A DNA stretch of 64,000 bases. Source: Cellulomonas humilata (GTDB lineage Bacteria; Actinomycetota; Actinomycetes; Actinomycetales; Cellulomonadaceae). Shown piece by piece: positions 33,744 to 43,004 of the stretch. The DNA lies in the NCBI RefSeq assembly GCF_030814415.1, contig NZ_JAUSVB010000003.1, forward strand, positions 1 through 64,000, given 5' to 3'. Numbering within the stretch: the first letter of the stretch is position 1; each line of letters starts with the position of its first letter. The translations under genes and the position numbers were made by a program. The notes below the pieces were generated by a model. The model was not told the origin of the DNA and made no database searches. It saw only the letters and a list, made by a program, of their open reading frames with translations.

Positions 33744-34538
33744 TCACACGGTCGCGGGATTCGTCCGGACCGCCTCGAACAAGGCGAGGGTGGCGACTTC
33801 TGGAACGGCGCCGAACTCGCGGTGGAGGATGTCGCGGCACAGCGCGAAGTGCCGGAGCGCCTGCGAGCGTTGGCCGTTGCGGACGTAGCAGCGCATGATC
33901 ATCCGGTGCGCGTCCTCCCGGCACGGATCGGCGTACACCAGGGCGAGCGCGTGCTGGAGCGACTGCTCGTAGTCGCCGAGGGCGTAGCAGCGCTCCGCGA
34001 GGGTCGCCATGATCGAGAGGTAGCGACCCCGGAGCCGCTCCCGCTCGAGGAGGAACAGGATGTCGGACCCGGAAGTCAGGTCACCGACATAGAGTTGGAG
34101 TGCCTCGTCGTACAGGCGTACGGCGGTCTCGAAATCGCCCTCAAGGGAGTGGCGGCTGCCCAGCTCGCCCAGTCGGTCGAATTCCATGGTGTCCACCGCC
34201 AGGTCCTCGCCGAGGGCGAGGAAGTAGCGACCGCCGTAGTGGTGCACCGGTGACTTTCCGCCGAGCGCGTCGCACAGCTGTTGCTTGAGCCAGTGGGCGA
34301 GGTTGTTCAGCGAGTTCCCGGCCTGGTCGCCGTCCCTATCTGGCCAGACGCCTTCCATGAGTTCCTCACGGCGGACGCCGGCATTGCGATGTATGGCGAG
34401 GGCGCCGACCAGCTGCTCCACCTTTCCCCCGGGCCGCAGTGGTATTGGCGCTCCGTGCTTGAGGATCTCGAAGCGTCCCAGGAGGCAGACCTGCACAGGC
34501 GAGGCCAGCGTTGACGTCGACTGGTGCCCTGCCCCCAT
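33744..34538 (-). CDS. SARP-family transcriptional activator (winged helix + BTAD)
   Basis: 264 residues. Residues ~15-105 are an OmpR-type winged helix (VQVCLLGRFEILKHGAPI, NSLNNLAHWLKQQL), followed by a bacterial transcriptional activation domain (LYDEALQLYVGDL, LLERERLRGRYLSIMATLA, GDYEQSLQHALALVYADPCR). This is the plan of SARP regulators that switch on antibiotic and other accessory clusters in actinobacteria, usually through direct repeats near the -35 box. It sits 132 bases upstream of the 18-kb cluster on the same strand, so it is the likely pathway-specific activator. Confidence 0.88.
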   Translation of the reverse strand: MGAGHQSTSTLASPVQVCLLGRFEILKHGAPIPLRPGGKVEQLVGALAIHRNAGVRREELMEGVWPDRDGDQAGNSLNNLAHWLKQQLCDALGGKSPVHHYGGRYFLALGEDLAVDTMEFDRLGELGSRHSLEGDFETAVRLYDEALQLYVGDLTSGSDILFLLERERLRGRYLSIMATLAERCYALGDYEQSLQHALALVYADPCREDAHRMIMRCYVRNGQRSQALRHFALCRDILHREFGAVPEVATLALFEAVRTNPATV

Positions 34539-35310
34539 ATGGATTCACCTACCGGTTTGACCGGCCCCGCGTGACGCGTGCTGCTTTTGCACTTGAGTGG
34601 CTTGCCGCGGCGAGATCTCTCGGTCGCGGAGCCGATCCGTGCCTCGAACGGGCGGTTGTGGGGCTGGCGGTGCAGAACCCCGTCCTCCGTATCGTCGACA
34701 GGAACGGTGTACCAGCGACATGACGAGTGGTACAAGCGGCATGGATCCGGACAGGAGCCCTGGAGATCGCCGTAGTGGATGAGGTCGGAGGCCCTGCTCC
34801 GGCTTCTCACGGTCGCCGGGTCGATAGAGGCACCGTCGTCGAACGGACCGCAGCATCCGTGCTGCTGTTGCTCGCTACGCGACCATCTTTGCGAACCAAC
34901 TGAGACCCACTGGCCAACTGAGACACCGACGCAGTCGAAATCTCGTCGAGCGTGCCCACACGGTAGGGCGGCCGCTGCTGCCTCTTCCACGCGGGGGGCA
35001 GGCTGCGAGTCGGGGTGCCCAACTGCGACACCGCGAGAGTGTCGCCAGATCTCATTGCGGTCGCACCATCAACAGCTGAGATGCGACTCCTGCTGGAGGA
35101 TCCCGCGAGGTTGCTCGTCATCTTGATGTCCACCCCTGCCGCCTAGTGTCACGTCGAGCGAGCCACCCGCGGTCCCGGTTGCGACAGGGCAATACAAGGG
35201 CCGCAGAAGGGCGAGCGGTTGGACTCGACCATGTCGTCACAGGTACGGCGTGTCGATCTTGTCCCGCCGCTCCTCTTCGCCATGGAAACCGGTCAGTGAG
35301 CTGGAGCCCG
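34539..35310. other. 0.8-kb gap without a gene
   Basis: Only chance-like frames. CCAACTGAGAC occurs twice 18 bases apart (34896-34906 and 34914-34924), and similar shorter words follow downstream; such spaced words can be regulator sites or insertion-sequence ends. The gap separates the SARP gene from an IS3 remnant and may contain the promoter of the cluster. Confidence 0.4.
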
Positions 35311-35840
35311 GCGTTGGCGTTCATCGACTCGGAGAAGACCACCTTCGGTGTCCCTCGCCTGTGCCGGGTGAAGACGCCCAACTTCTAAGCGTTGGCTGCC
35401 CTTGGCGGTGGTCCGACGCCAGCCGAGGTCGACGAGGCCCAGCGGGTGCACGTCGCCCGAGAGGCGCTCGTCGAGCACCGCGGCGTCAACGGTGATCGCC
35501 GCCTGACCGCCGAGGTTTGCGACCGCGGACACTTCTGGGAACCACAAGCACGTCGCCCGCCTGATCCGCGTGGCCGGCATCGAGGGCGCGCGCCGGCGCC
35601 TGCGAGGCAAGTACGGGCGGCGGACATCTCGACCGCGACCGCCCCGGACTTGGTCGCTCGCCAGTTCACCGCCCCGGTACCGAACAGGCTCTGGGTCGAG
35701 GACATCACCTACCGGCGCACCTGGGAAGAGTTCATCTACCTGGCCGTGGTCGTCGACGCACGTCGTATGAGTTCGGCAAGGCACTGCGCACCTCGGGGGT
35801 GCTGGCCTCGGTGGGCCGGGTCGGGTCCGCGTTCGACGGC
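35311..35840 (+). pseudogene. IS3-family transposase (OrfB) remnant with several frameshifts
   Basis: Pieces of an IS3 OrfB occur in order but in different frames: ALAFIDSEKTTFGVPRLCRV (HTH_21-type start), VHVAREALVEHRGVNGDRR, VAGIEGARRRLRGKYGRR, then the rve core DLVARQFTAPVPNRLWVEDI with TYRRTWEEFIYLAVVVD, and finally EFGKALRTSGVLASVGRV. The catalytic D in WVEDITY is present, but several frame breaks and an internal stop inactivate the gene. The following 220 bases (to 36063) hold a Lys/Arg-rich frame of unknown origin. Confidence 0.8.
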
Positions 35841-36115
35841 GTACGACGCGGGCTACTACGTCGTCCGATACGAGCTGTCCAAGGTCGAGCGCGCGTTGCT
35901 CTTGCGGGACTTTGCCGCCCTCCGCGACAGGAAGCGCGACATCATCAATAAGCCGCCGCTTCTGTCTGATGAGAAGGTGGACGCCGAGTGGCAGCGCCGC
36001 GCAACGCTTCACAACCGCCGGGACGAGAGGAGTGCGGACCAGGAGCCGCGCTGGCGCGCATGAATGTGACCCAACGTTGGCACTGCCCGTTGCTCACTCG
36101 CCGCGGCAGCGACTT

Positions 36116-37204
36116 CTACGAGTCGCGGCTCGAGCCCTCCCGATGATTGCGTAGCGCGTCATGGAGGGAGCGCCACGGACTCACTACGTGTTCCGTCAAG
36201 TAGACGTTCGTCACTGCGAGTGTCTCCTCCAGGGGGCGACCCGGATTGTCGCGCCACTCGAATCCGCCCGAGTCCTCAAGGTGAAATAGGAAATCCCAAT
36301 TGCCATCCGGCACGCGGAAGGAAGGTGAGCGCGTGCGCAGGAGTGCCTGATATAGGCGCGCCTGCGCAATGAGCATGCGCCAATAAACCGGACGATCTCT
36401 TGCGCGAAACTGGTATAGAGCATTGGCTGCGACGGCAAGCGCCTTTCGCTGATACTCCTCGCCGCTCCCTTGGTAGAGATCTACACATAGGGTCTCGAAT
36501 TCGCCGAAACTCAGGAGTCGGCCCGGATTGCCGTTACGTGCCGTGGGCGCGACCAGAAGGTCCAGGGAGGACTCAAGTCTGCCCATCGTCAGGCCCTGCC
36601 ACCAATAGATCTGCGGCTCCTCTTCTCGCAGTATCCGCCAGTCCTTCGCCGACGGTCGATATTGAAGGCGGGGGCTAATGGATGCTAGATTCGCATCATC
36701 TTTGAACGAGCCGTAGAGCTTGGTCGCGAGATAGTATTGAAATTCGATTCGCGACTCTAGCGAGAGATCAAATTGGGTCAGCCCGCGACCCATGGTTCGC
36801 ACGATCGCGAGCGGCGCGTAGAGGCCATAGAGGGTGGACACGACTTCATATTTCGGCCTCACCATTGGCGGGCGCCTCAACTCGTTGGGCGGTTCCGGCT
36901 CGCCATCTGCGAAGAACTTCCAGACTTCAGAGTTGGTAAGGTTCTTTATCCTGTCCAGGGCATAATCGGCGTGGTCAAGCAATTGAAACACGGCTGGCTC
37001 AAACTTCTCGTAAAGGTGGCGCCGAGCGTCATACTGATAGTCGACGCGAGCTTTCTCAACGACGGCGACTTGTGCGAGATTTGCTTTGAACTTTTCCAGC
37101 TCCTTGAGGCGATGGTCCTGCCCCCTGCTTGAAGCCAAGCTAATTATCGCTACGACGAGTGATGCGAGGCCCGCCAAAAGCGCCGCAACGACCTGGGGTT
37201 CCAC
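36116..37204 (-). CDS. Membrane-anchored hypothetical protein
   Basis: 362 residues from the GTG at 37204, chosen because GGGAG precedes it; a GTG at 37255 would add 17 residues. One hydrophobic segment lies at residues ~4-24 (VVAALLAGLASLVVAIISLA), followed by a charged helix and a mostly helical cytoplasmic domain with many aromatic residues (FEPAVFQLLDHADYAL, QIYWWQGLTMG, FGEFETLCVDLYQGSG). The gene is distinctly AT-richer than the surroundings and lies between an IS remnant and repeat copy B, so it was probably acquired horizontally. No family recognised. Confidence 0.75.
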   Translation of the reverse strand: MEPQVVAALLAGLASLVVAIISLASSRGQDHRLKELEKFKANLAQVAVVEKARVDYQYDARRHLYEKFEPAVFQLLDHADYALDRIKNLTNSEVWKFFADGEPEPPNELRRPPMVRPKYEVVSTLYGLYAPLAIVRTMGRGLTQFDLSLESRIEFQYYLATKLYGSFKDDANLASISPRLQYRPSAKDWRILREEEPQIYWWQGLTMGRLESSLDLLVAPTARNGNPGRLLSFGEFETLCVDLYQGSGEEYQRKALAVAANALYQFRARDRPVYWRMLIAQARLYQALLRTRSPSFRVPDGNWDFLFHLEDSGGFEWRDNPGRPLEETLAVTNVYLTEHVVSPWRSLHDALRNHREGSSRDS

Positions 37205-37255
37205 CAGAGCTCCCGTGTGTTGTTTGAGCCATACCGTATTGCTCCGAATGTACAC

Positions 37256-37800
37256 AAGTCATGCTCGCCGATGGTGGCCGAGCGGCGATGGCGCACTCAT
37301 TGTCGATTCAGATCCCCTGGCGGCCCTGTGGCTCGCCGCGGCCCGTCCGGCGGGACGTCAATGGATATGTGCGGAGAGCGGCCAAGTAGCTCCGCCGATG
37401 TAGCCGGTCGGCCGAGTCCGCCAGTCAATGAGCCCACGTCCCCGGGTCCCATAACCAGATCTTCCTCCTGCTGCGTCCGTCGCGCCAGGCGCATTTGCTG
37501 GGCACGTCGCCGAAGATGGAACTGAGCGCCGTGAGGACCCAAGTGGGCTCTCTGTTGCTTGCCGGAGTCAATCCTCGGCGGCGTTGGTCGCCGGTCCGGA
37601 TACCGCCACCCGACTCGGGCGTGCGTGCCTCCTGCAACCGTCCGCGCGGGTAGGCGCTCCGGTGTTCGCGATCGGTCGCGCCCCCTTTCGCATACGCCGT
37701 GATCCGTCGGGCTGGAACGTCTCAGATGAGAGCTGTCGACGGGGCGGTGCGTGCTGGCATACCCTGGAACAGGGCGCCGTGTCAGCGTTGCGGCCCGTAG
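37256..37800. other. 0.55-kb gap without a gene
   Basis: No natural frame on either strand. It bridges the membrane-anchored hypothetical gene and repeat copy B and shows no promoter-like palindromes that I can identify. Confidence 0.4.
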
Positions 37801-38036
37801 TCGGGACCGGATCACTACTCCGGGATTTGTGCAATGACACTGGCGACAAGACCGCGATTCGCCGAAACGCTCCTCGGAGGCTGCAATCAGGCGGTAAAGG
37901 GGCCGTGTTGACTCTGTCAACGGACGAACCCGAATCGACGAGATTCGCCCGAGTCGGTCGAGAGCGGACCCGCAGGTGACAGCCCTGGTCCAACGGTTCC
38001 AGACGGCTCCCAGCGCCTTCGATTCCCGCCACCTCC
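37801..38036 (+). repeat. Dispersed repeat copy B (attachment-site-like)
   Basis: Matches copy A (16219-16445) over ~230 bases with gaps and copy C (52520-52595) over its last ~75. It ends in CCTTCGATTCCCGCCACCTCC, close to the 3' end of many actinobacterial tRNA or tmRNA genes. Copies A and B flank the 18-kb cluster plus the IS remnant; copies B and C flank the sugar catabolism block. This is compatible with successive integrations at one target, but no integrase remains. Confidence 0.65.
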
Positions 38037-38044
38037 TGCTGGGT

Positions 38045-39067
38045 TTAGACGCGTGGCCGGACTGGGCCGGTCGAACGACGCACGATCAGCTCGGAGCGTC
38101 GTGGTGGAAGCGGCGGGGGCGCTACGCCGTCGATGCGCGCAAGCAGCTGCTGCACCGCCTCCCTGCCCTGGGCTGTGAAATCGAGCCGAAGGGTCGTGAG
38201 TGGCGGCGAGAAGTACGCTGCCTCCGGGATGTCATCGACTCCCGTCACGCTCACGTCGTCCGGTACACGGTAGCCGCGCTCGTTGAGGGCGAGGATGACA
38301 CCGAGCGCAGTCTGGTCGTTAGCTGCGACGAACGCCGTCGCGGGCAGTTCGTCCGGCCAAGACGCGATTGCCCCGTAGCCGGAGCGGGCGGACCAATCTC
38401 CGTGAATGACCCCGCGAGAGCGCAGGCCGAGCTCGATGACCGCGGCCTCGTACTCGCGGATGCGGTTGCGCGCCCCCACCCAATCGTGCGGGCCGGCGAT
38501 GTGCACGACATCACGGTGACCGAGATCGGCGAGGTGACGCAGCACGGCGAAGAGGCCATTTCCAGCGGGCGTGGAGTCGGTCGGCCTCTTGTCTGTGCCT
38601 GTGGCCAGGTAGAGGGGCACCCGGAACGTCGTCGTCTCCACCGCGTTCGTCACCTCGTCGGTCGACGAGAGCGCCAGCACCCCGGCGAGGTCGAACTGCG
38701 ATGCGAGGTCGATGGACTCGCGAATCGCTGCGGGGTCGTGCACATCCAGCGTGATGACGTCTAGCAAGTAGCCGGCATCGCGGGCGGCCATGTTGGCGCC
38801 CTCGAGGATCTTGTTCGGACCGACCTGCGTGATCTCATGGGTGAGCGTAGCGATCCTGTGCGAGCGGCCCGTCGTCAGCGAGCGGGCGTTGAGATTGGGC
38901 CTGTAGCCGAGTTCGCGGATCGCCTTGGCGACGCGGTCGCGCGTGTCGGGGCGGATTCCCGTGTAGCCCTTCAGCAACCTGGTCACGGTCGCGTGGGACA
39001 CGCCGGCAACTCGCGCCACGTCATAGATCGTGGCTGGCCGTTCGACGCTTGGTTGCGCCTCGATCAT
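38045..39067 (-). CDS. LacI-family repressor of the galactosidase operon
   Basis: 340 residues from the ATG at 39067 (GGAGG four bases upstream). The helix-turn-helix and hinge are clear (residues 12-32, IYDVARVAGVSHATVTRLL, then NARSLTTGRS), followed by a periplasmic-binding-protein-like sensor domain (FVAANDQTALGVILALNERG, VTGVDDIPEAAYF). It is divergent from the GH42 operon, with two perfect LacI-type palindromes in between, so it is almost certainly the local repressor, induced by a galactoside. Confidence 0.92.
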   Translation of the reverse strand: MIEAQPSVERPATIYDVARVAGVSHATVTRLLKGYTGIRPDTRDRVAKAIRELGYRPNLNARSLTTGRSHRIATLTHEITQVGPNKILEGANMAARDAGYLLDVITLDVHDPAAIRESIDLASQFDLAGVLALSSTDEVTNAVETTTFRVPLYLATGTDKRPTDSTPAGNGLFAVLRHLADLGHRDVVHIAGPHDWVGARNRIREYEAAVIELGLRSRGVIHGDWSARSGYGAIASWPDELPATAFVAANDQTALGVILALNERGYRVPDDVSVTGVDDIPEAAYFSPPLTTLRLDFTAQGREAVQQLLARIDGVAPPPLPPRRSELIVRRSTGPVRPRV

Positions 39068-39379
39068 CTTTCCTCCGCCGCGATGAGGTCTCGAAACCAT
39101 GACGTTACCGGCTGGCCTCGATCCGTCATCGGGTCGAGCACGGCTCGGTGGTCACGCGTCCGATCTTGGCGCTTGAGTGTGACGGACTGGCCCGCTCTCG
39201 TGCGGGTGGGCGCCGGTTCCACTCGCCGGAGTCGTGCTCGAGGTCGTAGGGATCGAACGTGCTCCTCGAACTGCGATGACACGGCCCTCGACAAACTACG
39301 TCATCCCAGGTCAGGAGCACTTTTCACGTCACCGGCACAGCACGACCATGGGAGGACGAGGCCGGGGCTTGACAGCACG

Positions 39380-39395
39380 ATGTTACCGGCAACAT
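39380..39395. promoter_or_regulatory. LacI-type operator 1
   Basis: ATGTTACCGGCAACAT has near-perfect dyad symmetry around the central CG, as expected for LacI-family sites. It begins 6 bases after a TTGACA (39369-39374) and would cover the spacer and -10 region of that promoter. Confidence 0.75.
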
Positions 39396-39410
39396 CATGA
39401 TGTCCACAGG

Positions 39411-39426
39411 ATGTTGCCGATAACAT
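39411..39426. promoter_or_regulatory. LacI-type operator 2
   Basis: ATGTTGCCGATAACAT is a second copy of the palindrome, 31 bases (three helical turns) downstream of the first, so both lie on one DNA face. It sits 32 bases before the galactosidase start, consistent with cooperative repression. Confidence 0.75.
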
Positions 39427-39457
39427 CGCCGCAACCCAGCCACAATGGAGTGAGCTC

Positions 39458-41566
39458 TTGGCCGACGCGCACCTGCTACCTGACCGCATCCTGTTCGGAG
39501 CAGCCTTCTACGACGAGTACCGCGTCAACGGTGACCTCGAGCGCGACCTTGACCTGATGGCCGAGGCTTCCTTCTCGGTCATTCGCGTGGGCGAGTCTGT
39601 GTGGGCGACGTGGGAGCCAGAGCCGGGGGTGTATCACCTCGACTGGCTGCAGCCTGTGCTCGACGGTGCGCATGCCCGCGGCATCTCGGTCGTGCTCGGT
39701 ACGCCAACCTATGCCGTCCCCCCGTGGCTGCGCGCGATGGATCCGGAGCTCGCGGGCGAGGAGGCCACTGGGGTGCGTCATCCCTGGGGGTGGCGCCAAG
39801 AGGTCGACATCACGCATCCCCTGTTCCGGCAGCACGCGGAGGGCGTCATCCGGGCGATCGTCGCGAAGTATGCGAGCCACCCCGCGATCATCGGCTACCA
39901 GGTCGACAACGAGCCTGGCCCGTTCCTGCTGCACAACCAGCGCGTGTTCGATGGCTTCCTGAGCTGGCTCGAAGGCCGGTACGGGGATGTCGAGACGCTC
40001 AACCGCGAATGGGGGCTCACGTTCTGGTCGCAGCGGATCCGCAGCTGGGACGAGCTCTGGCGTCCCGATGGCAACCACTCGCCGCAGTACCAGCTCGAGT
40101 GGCGCCGCTACCAGGCCGAGCTCGTCACGGAGTTCATCGCGTGGCAGGCCCGCATCGTGCGCGAGTACGCGGGTCCCCGCCAGTTCGTCACGACCTGCAT
40201 CTCGTACGAACGCCCGGCGATGGACGACCGCCAGCTCGTGCAGCAACTCGATGTCACGGCGGGTAATCCTTACTACCTGATGCAGGAGGCACTCCGCATC
40301 GGGGTCGAGGTGCCGCGAACCGCAAAGTGGTGGTCGTCCGGAGTGTGGGCACTCTTTGAGCAGGGTGACCGCATGTACAGCTCGGCACAGGCTCCGTTCC
40401 TGGTCACCGAGACGAATGCGCAGTCCATCGGGCAGTCCCACTGGCAACACCACACGCCGTACCCGGGCCAGATCGCGCTCGCGGGCCTCGCGCTCGTTGC
40501 CCGCGGCGCTCGGATGATCGAGTACTGGCAGTGGCAGACACCCCACTACGGCATCGAAACCTACTGGGGCGGGGTGCTGCCGCACAGTGGCCAACCCGGT
40601 CGCATCTACCGTGAGATCGCGGAGCTCGGTCGCCGGTTGCGCGACCTCGGGCCAGTGCTCGAGGGTTTCACGCCCGATGCCGATGTCGCGCTGCTCTACT
40701 CGATCGACACCAAACAGAGCTTCGAGTTCTACCCGCCGCTCGCCGACGCCGAGGGCGGCCCGGATCGCACGTCGTACCTGCGGATCTTCGACCGCTACTA
40801 CCGCGCGGGTTTCGAGGCGGGTATCCAGAGTCGGATCGTGCACGCAGACCAGTTCCGGGAGCGCGACGCGGAGGACTTCGTGGCCGAGTTCCCCACCCTC
40901 GTCGTGCCGACCCTCTACGTCGCCGATGACGGCATGCTCGACGCCCTCGTGCGTTACGCGGAGGCAGGCGGGCACCTCGTGGTCGGCATCCGAACCGGCT
41001 ACGGTGACCAGCTCGCCAGGGCAAGGCCCGAGCGAGCGCCCGGGCGTCTCGCCGCCGCGGCGGGGGTCTGGTACGACGAGTACTCCACGCTCGACGCTCC
41101 GGTCGGCATCGACGGCGCCACCTTCGGTGGCGGCCGAGCCGAGGGTTGGGCGGATGCGCTCGTCGCCGACGGCGCCGATGTTGTGGCCGTGTACTCCTCG
41201 GGCATCTACGCGGGCCGACCCGTGGTGACCTCGCGCGAGCACGGCGCCGGGCGCGTCACCTACGTGGGCACGCTGCCCGACCTCGCGCTTGCGACATCCA
41301 TTCTTCGCTGGGCCGTACCGATCGCGAGCGCGAGCGAATGGCAGCTGGACGCCCCGGTCACGGTCACCTCCGGCAGCAGTGGCGGCGAGCGCGTCTGGTT
41401 CATCAGCAACTGGTCACCCGAGCCCGCCACCGCTCACCCGCCGCAACGGAGCGGGGAAGAACCGATCGTTCTCGAACCGTGGGACGTCACCGTCCTCGTC
41501 GAGCAACGCGACCCCAAATCCGGGGCCGTGTACATCCCAGAACCAGAGAGAATCGAGCAATCATGA
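39458..41566 (+). CDS. GH42 beta-galactosidase
   Basis: 702 residues from a TTG at 39458 placed 7 bases after GGAG. Three-part GH42 architecture: a TIM barrel (1-~390) with acid/base E152 in YQVDNEPG and nucleophile E318 in LVTETNAQS; a trimerisation domain (~395-590; VALLYSIDTKQS, VVPTLYVAD); and a small C-terminal beta domain. No signal peptide, so intracellular: it would hydrolyse beta-1,3/1,4-galactosides imported by the ABC system encoded next. First gene of the LacI-controlled operon; its stop overlaps the next start (ATGA). Confidence 0.93.
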   Translation: MADAHLLPDRILFGAAFYDEYRVNGDLERDLDLMAEASFSVIRVGESVWATWEPEPGVYHLDWLQPVLDGAHARGISVVLGTPTYAVPPWLRAMDPELAGEEATGVRHPWGWRQEVDITHPLFRQHAEGVIRAIVAKYASHPAIIGYQVDNEPGPFLLHNQRVFDGFLSWLEGRYGDVETLNREWGLTFWSQRIRSWDELWRPDGNHSPQYQLEWRRYQAELVTEFIAWQARIVREYAGPRQFVTTCISYERPAMDDRQLVQQLDVTAGNPYYLMQEALRIGVEVPRTAKWWSSGVWALFEQGDRMYSSAQAPFLVTETNAQSIGQSHWQHHTPYPGQIALAGLALVARGARMIEYWQWQTPHYGIETYWGGVLPHSGQPGRIYREIAELGRRLRDLGPVLEGFTPDADVALLYSIDTKQSFEFYPPLADAEGGPDRTSYLRIFDRYYRAGFEAGIQSRIVHADQFRERDAEDFVAEFPTLVVPTLYVADDGMLDALVRYAEAGGHLVVGIRTGYGDQLARARPERAPGRLAAAAGVWYDEYSTLDAPVGIDGATFGGGRAEGWADALVADGADVVAVYSSGIYAGRPVVTSREHGAGRVTYVGTLPDLALATSILRWAVPIASASEWQLDAPVTVTSGSSGGERVWFISNWSPEPATAHPPQRSGEEPIVLEPWDVTVLVEQRDPKSGAVYIPEPERIEQS

Positions 41567-42933
41567 GGCAAGGAGCACGCAAGGCCGCGGTCGCGATCAC
41601 CTCGATCGCCGCCGTGGCAGCATTGACGCTCGCCGGTTGCACGTCAGACACAGATCCGGGCTCGGATAACACGGGTGGAACCAGCGATGAGATCACGGAT
41701 GCGCAACGCGAAGAAGCGCTGAACACGCCGACCGATCTGACCTTTTGGACCTGGGTGCCCGACGTTCAGGACCAGGTCGACATGTTCGAGAAGGAGTATC
41801 CGGAGATTCACGTCAAGGTCGAGAACGTCGGCCAGGGCCTGGATCACTATTCAAAGGTGCGCACCGCTTCGAAAGCTGGCACGGGCGGTCCAGACGTGGT
41901 TCAGCTCGAGTACCAGTTCATCTCGTCGTTCGCACAGACCGGCGAGCTGCTCGATCTCACGCCGTACGGTGCGGCAGGCATCGCGGACGATTACGTGCCG
42001 TGGGTCTGGAAGCAGGTCGTCTCTGGCGACCAGGTGCTGGCGATCCCGCAGGACTCGGGGCCCATGGGCAACCTGTACCGCGAGGACATCATGACCGCGG
42101 CAGGCGTCACTGAGCCGCCCGCAACGTGGGCGGACTACAAGACCGCGGCGGAGAAGGTGCGCGCGAACACGGACTCCTACATCTCCAACATGGCGCCGGG
42201 CCAGGGCGCAGGGTGGCTCGGGCTGTTGTGGCAGGCGGGTGTCAAGCCGTTCGGCTATGACGGAAGTGAGAATGTCACGATCAACGTGAACAGCCCGGAG
42301 GCGAAGGAAGTCATGGCCTACTGGCAGGACATGATCCAGAACGATCTCGTCTCCATCGACCCTGACTTCAACGACGAGTGGTACCAGGGTCTCAACCAGG
42401 GCAAGTATGCCGGCTGGCTGACGGCGGCGTGGGCTCCGGTCTTCCTCTCCGGTGCCGCGGAGGACACGTCGGGCCTGTGGCGCGCCGCGCCGCTGCCGCA
42501 GTGGGACACGAGCAAGCCGGCCTCGGGCAACCAGGGCGGTTCAGCCGACGCGGTGCTCAAGACCACAAAGAACCCGATCGCGGCCTACGAGTTGGCGAAG
42601 TGGATCAACAGCGCGCAAGAGCCAGCGTTGCTGTTCACGACCCAGCAGAACTTCTTCCCGACGGCGATCTCGGTACTCGAGGACCCGGTCTTCGTCGACC
42701 AAGAGTCTGACTTCTACGGTGGACAGCAGGTCAACAAGCTCTTCGCGGACATCTCCACAACGGTAGACACCGATTGGCAGTGGCTGCCGTTCATGGAGTT
42801 CGCCTACTCCAGCTTCAATGAGACGTTCGGGGCCGCCGTCGCGGCCAAGGGCGATCTCGCTGCGGGCCTGGATGCCTGGCAGGACGCGCTCGTCGACTAT
42901 GCACAGCAGCAGGGCTTCACGGTCAACGGATAG
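41563..42933 (+). CDS. Sugar-binding lipoprotein of an ABC importer (family 1 solute-binding protein)
   Basis: 456 residues. Lipoprotein signal MRQGARKAAVAITSIAAVAA followed by lipobox LAGC (Cys at ~26), then a Gly/Asp/Thr linker and the family-1 binding fold (LTFWTWVPDVQDQVDMFEKE, GTGGPDVVQLEYQF, AYELAKWINSAQEPALLFT). It presents oligosaccharides, probably galacto-oligosaccharides by context, to the two permeases downstream. A strong hairpin follows the stop, which may set a high SBP-to-permease ratio. Confidence 0.93.
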   Translation: MRQGARKAAVAITSIAAVAALTLAGCTSDTDPGSDNTGGTSDEITDAQREEALNTPTDLTFWTWVPDVQDQVDMFEKEYPEIHVKVENVGQGLDHYSKVRTASKAGTGGPDVVQLEYQFISSFAQTGELLDLTPYGAAGIADDYVPWVWKQVVSGDQVLAIPQDSGPMGNLYREDIMTAAGVTEPPATWADYKTAAEKVRANTDSYISNMAPGQGAGWLGLLWQAGVKPFGYDGSENVTINVNSPEAKEVMAYWQDMIQNDLVSIDPDFNDEWYQGLNQGKYAGWLTAAWAPVFLSGAAEDTSGLWRAAPLPQWDTSKPASGNQGGSADAVLKTTKNPIAAYELAKWINSAQEPALLFTTQQNFFPTAISVLEDPVFVDQESDFYGGQQVNKLFADISTTVDTDWQWLPFMEFAYSSFNETFGAAVAAKGDLAAGLDAWQDALVDYAQQQGFTVNG

Positions 42934-42940
42934 AAAGCGG

Positions 42941-42968
42941 GCGGCCCGGGGATCACACCCCGGGCCGC
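42941..42968 (+). terminator. Strong intra-operon hairpin
   Basis: GCGGCCCGGGG (42941-42951), a 6-base loop, and CCCCGGGCCGC (42958-42968) form a perfect 11-bp GC stem between the binding protein and permease genes. No U-tract follows, so it is better read as an RNA-stabilising or attenuating hairpin than a full terminator. Confidence 0.75.
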
Positions 42969-43004
42969 TCCCGCCGAACCATCACCTGATCGAAGGAGCT
43001 CGAG

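Noticed and set aside
34896..34924. Short spaced repeats CCAACTGAGAC considered as a CRISPR array or SARP boxes
   Set aside because: Only two clear copies of 11 bases with an 18-base period and no spacer structure; too little for CRISPR, and the distance to the cluster start (more than 350 bases) is too large for a SARP box at its own promoter.
42941..42968. Hairpin considered as a full Rho-independent terminator
   Set aside because: No run of T follows, and the permease genes downstream need read-through from the same promoter.
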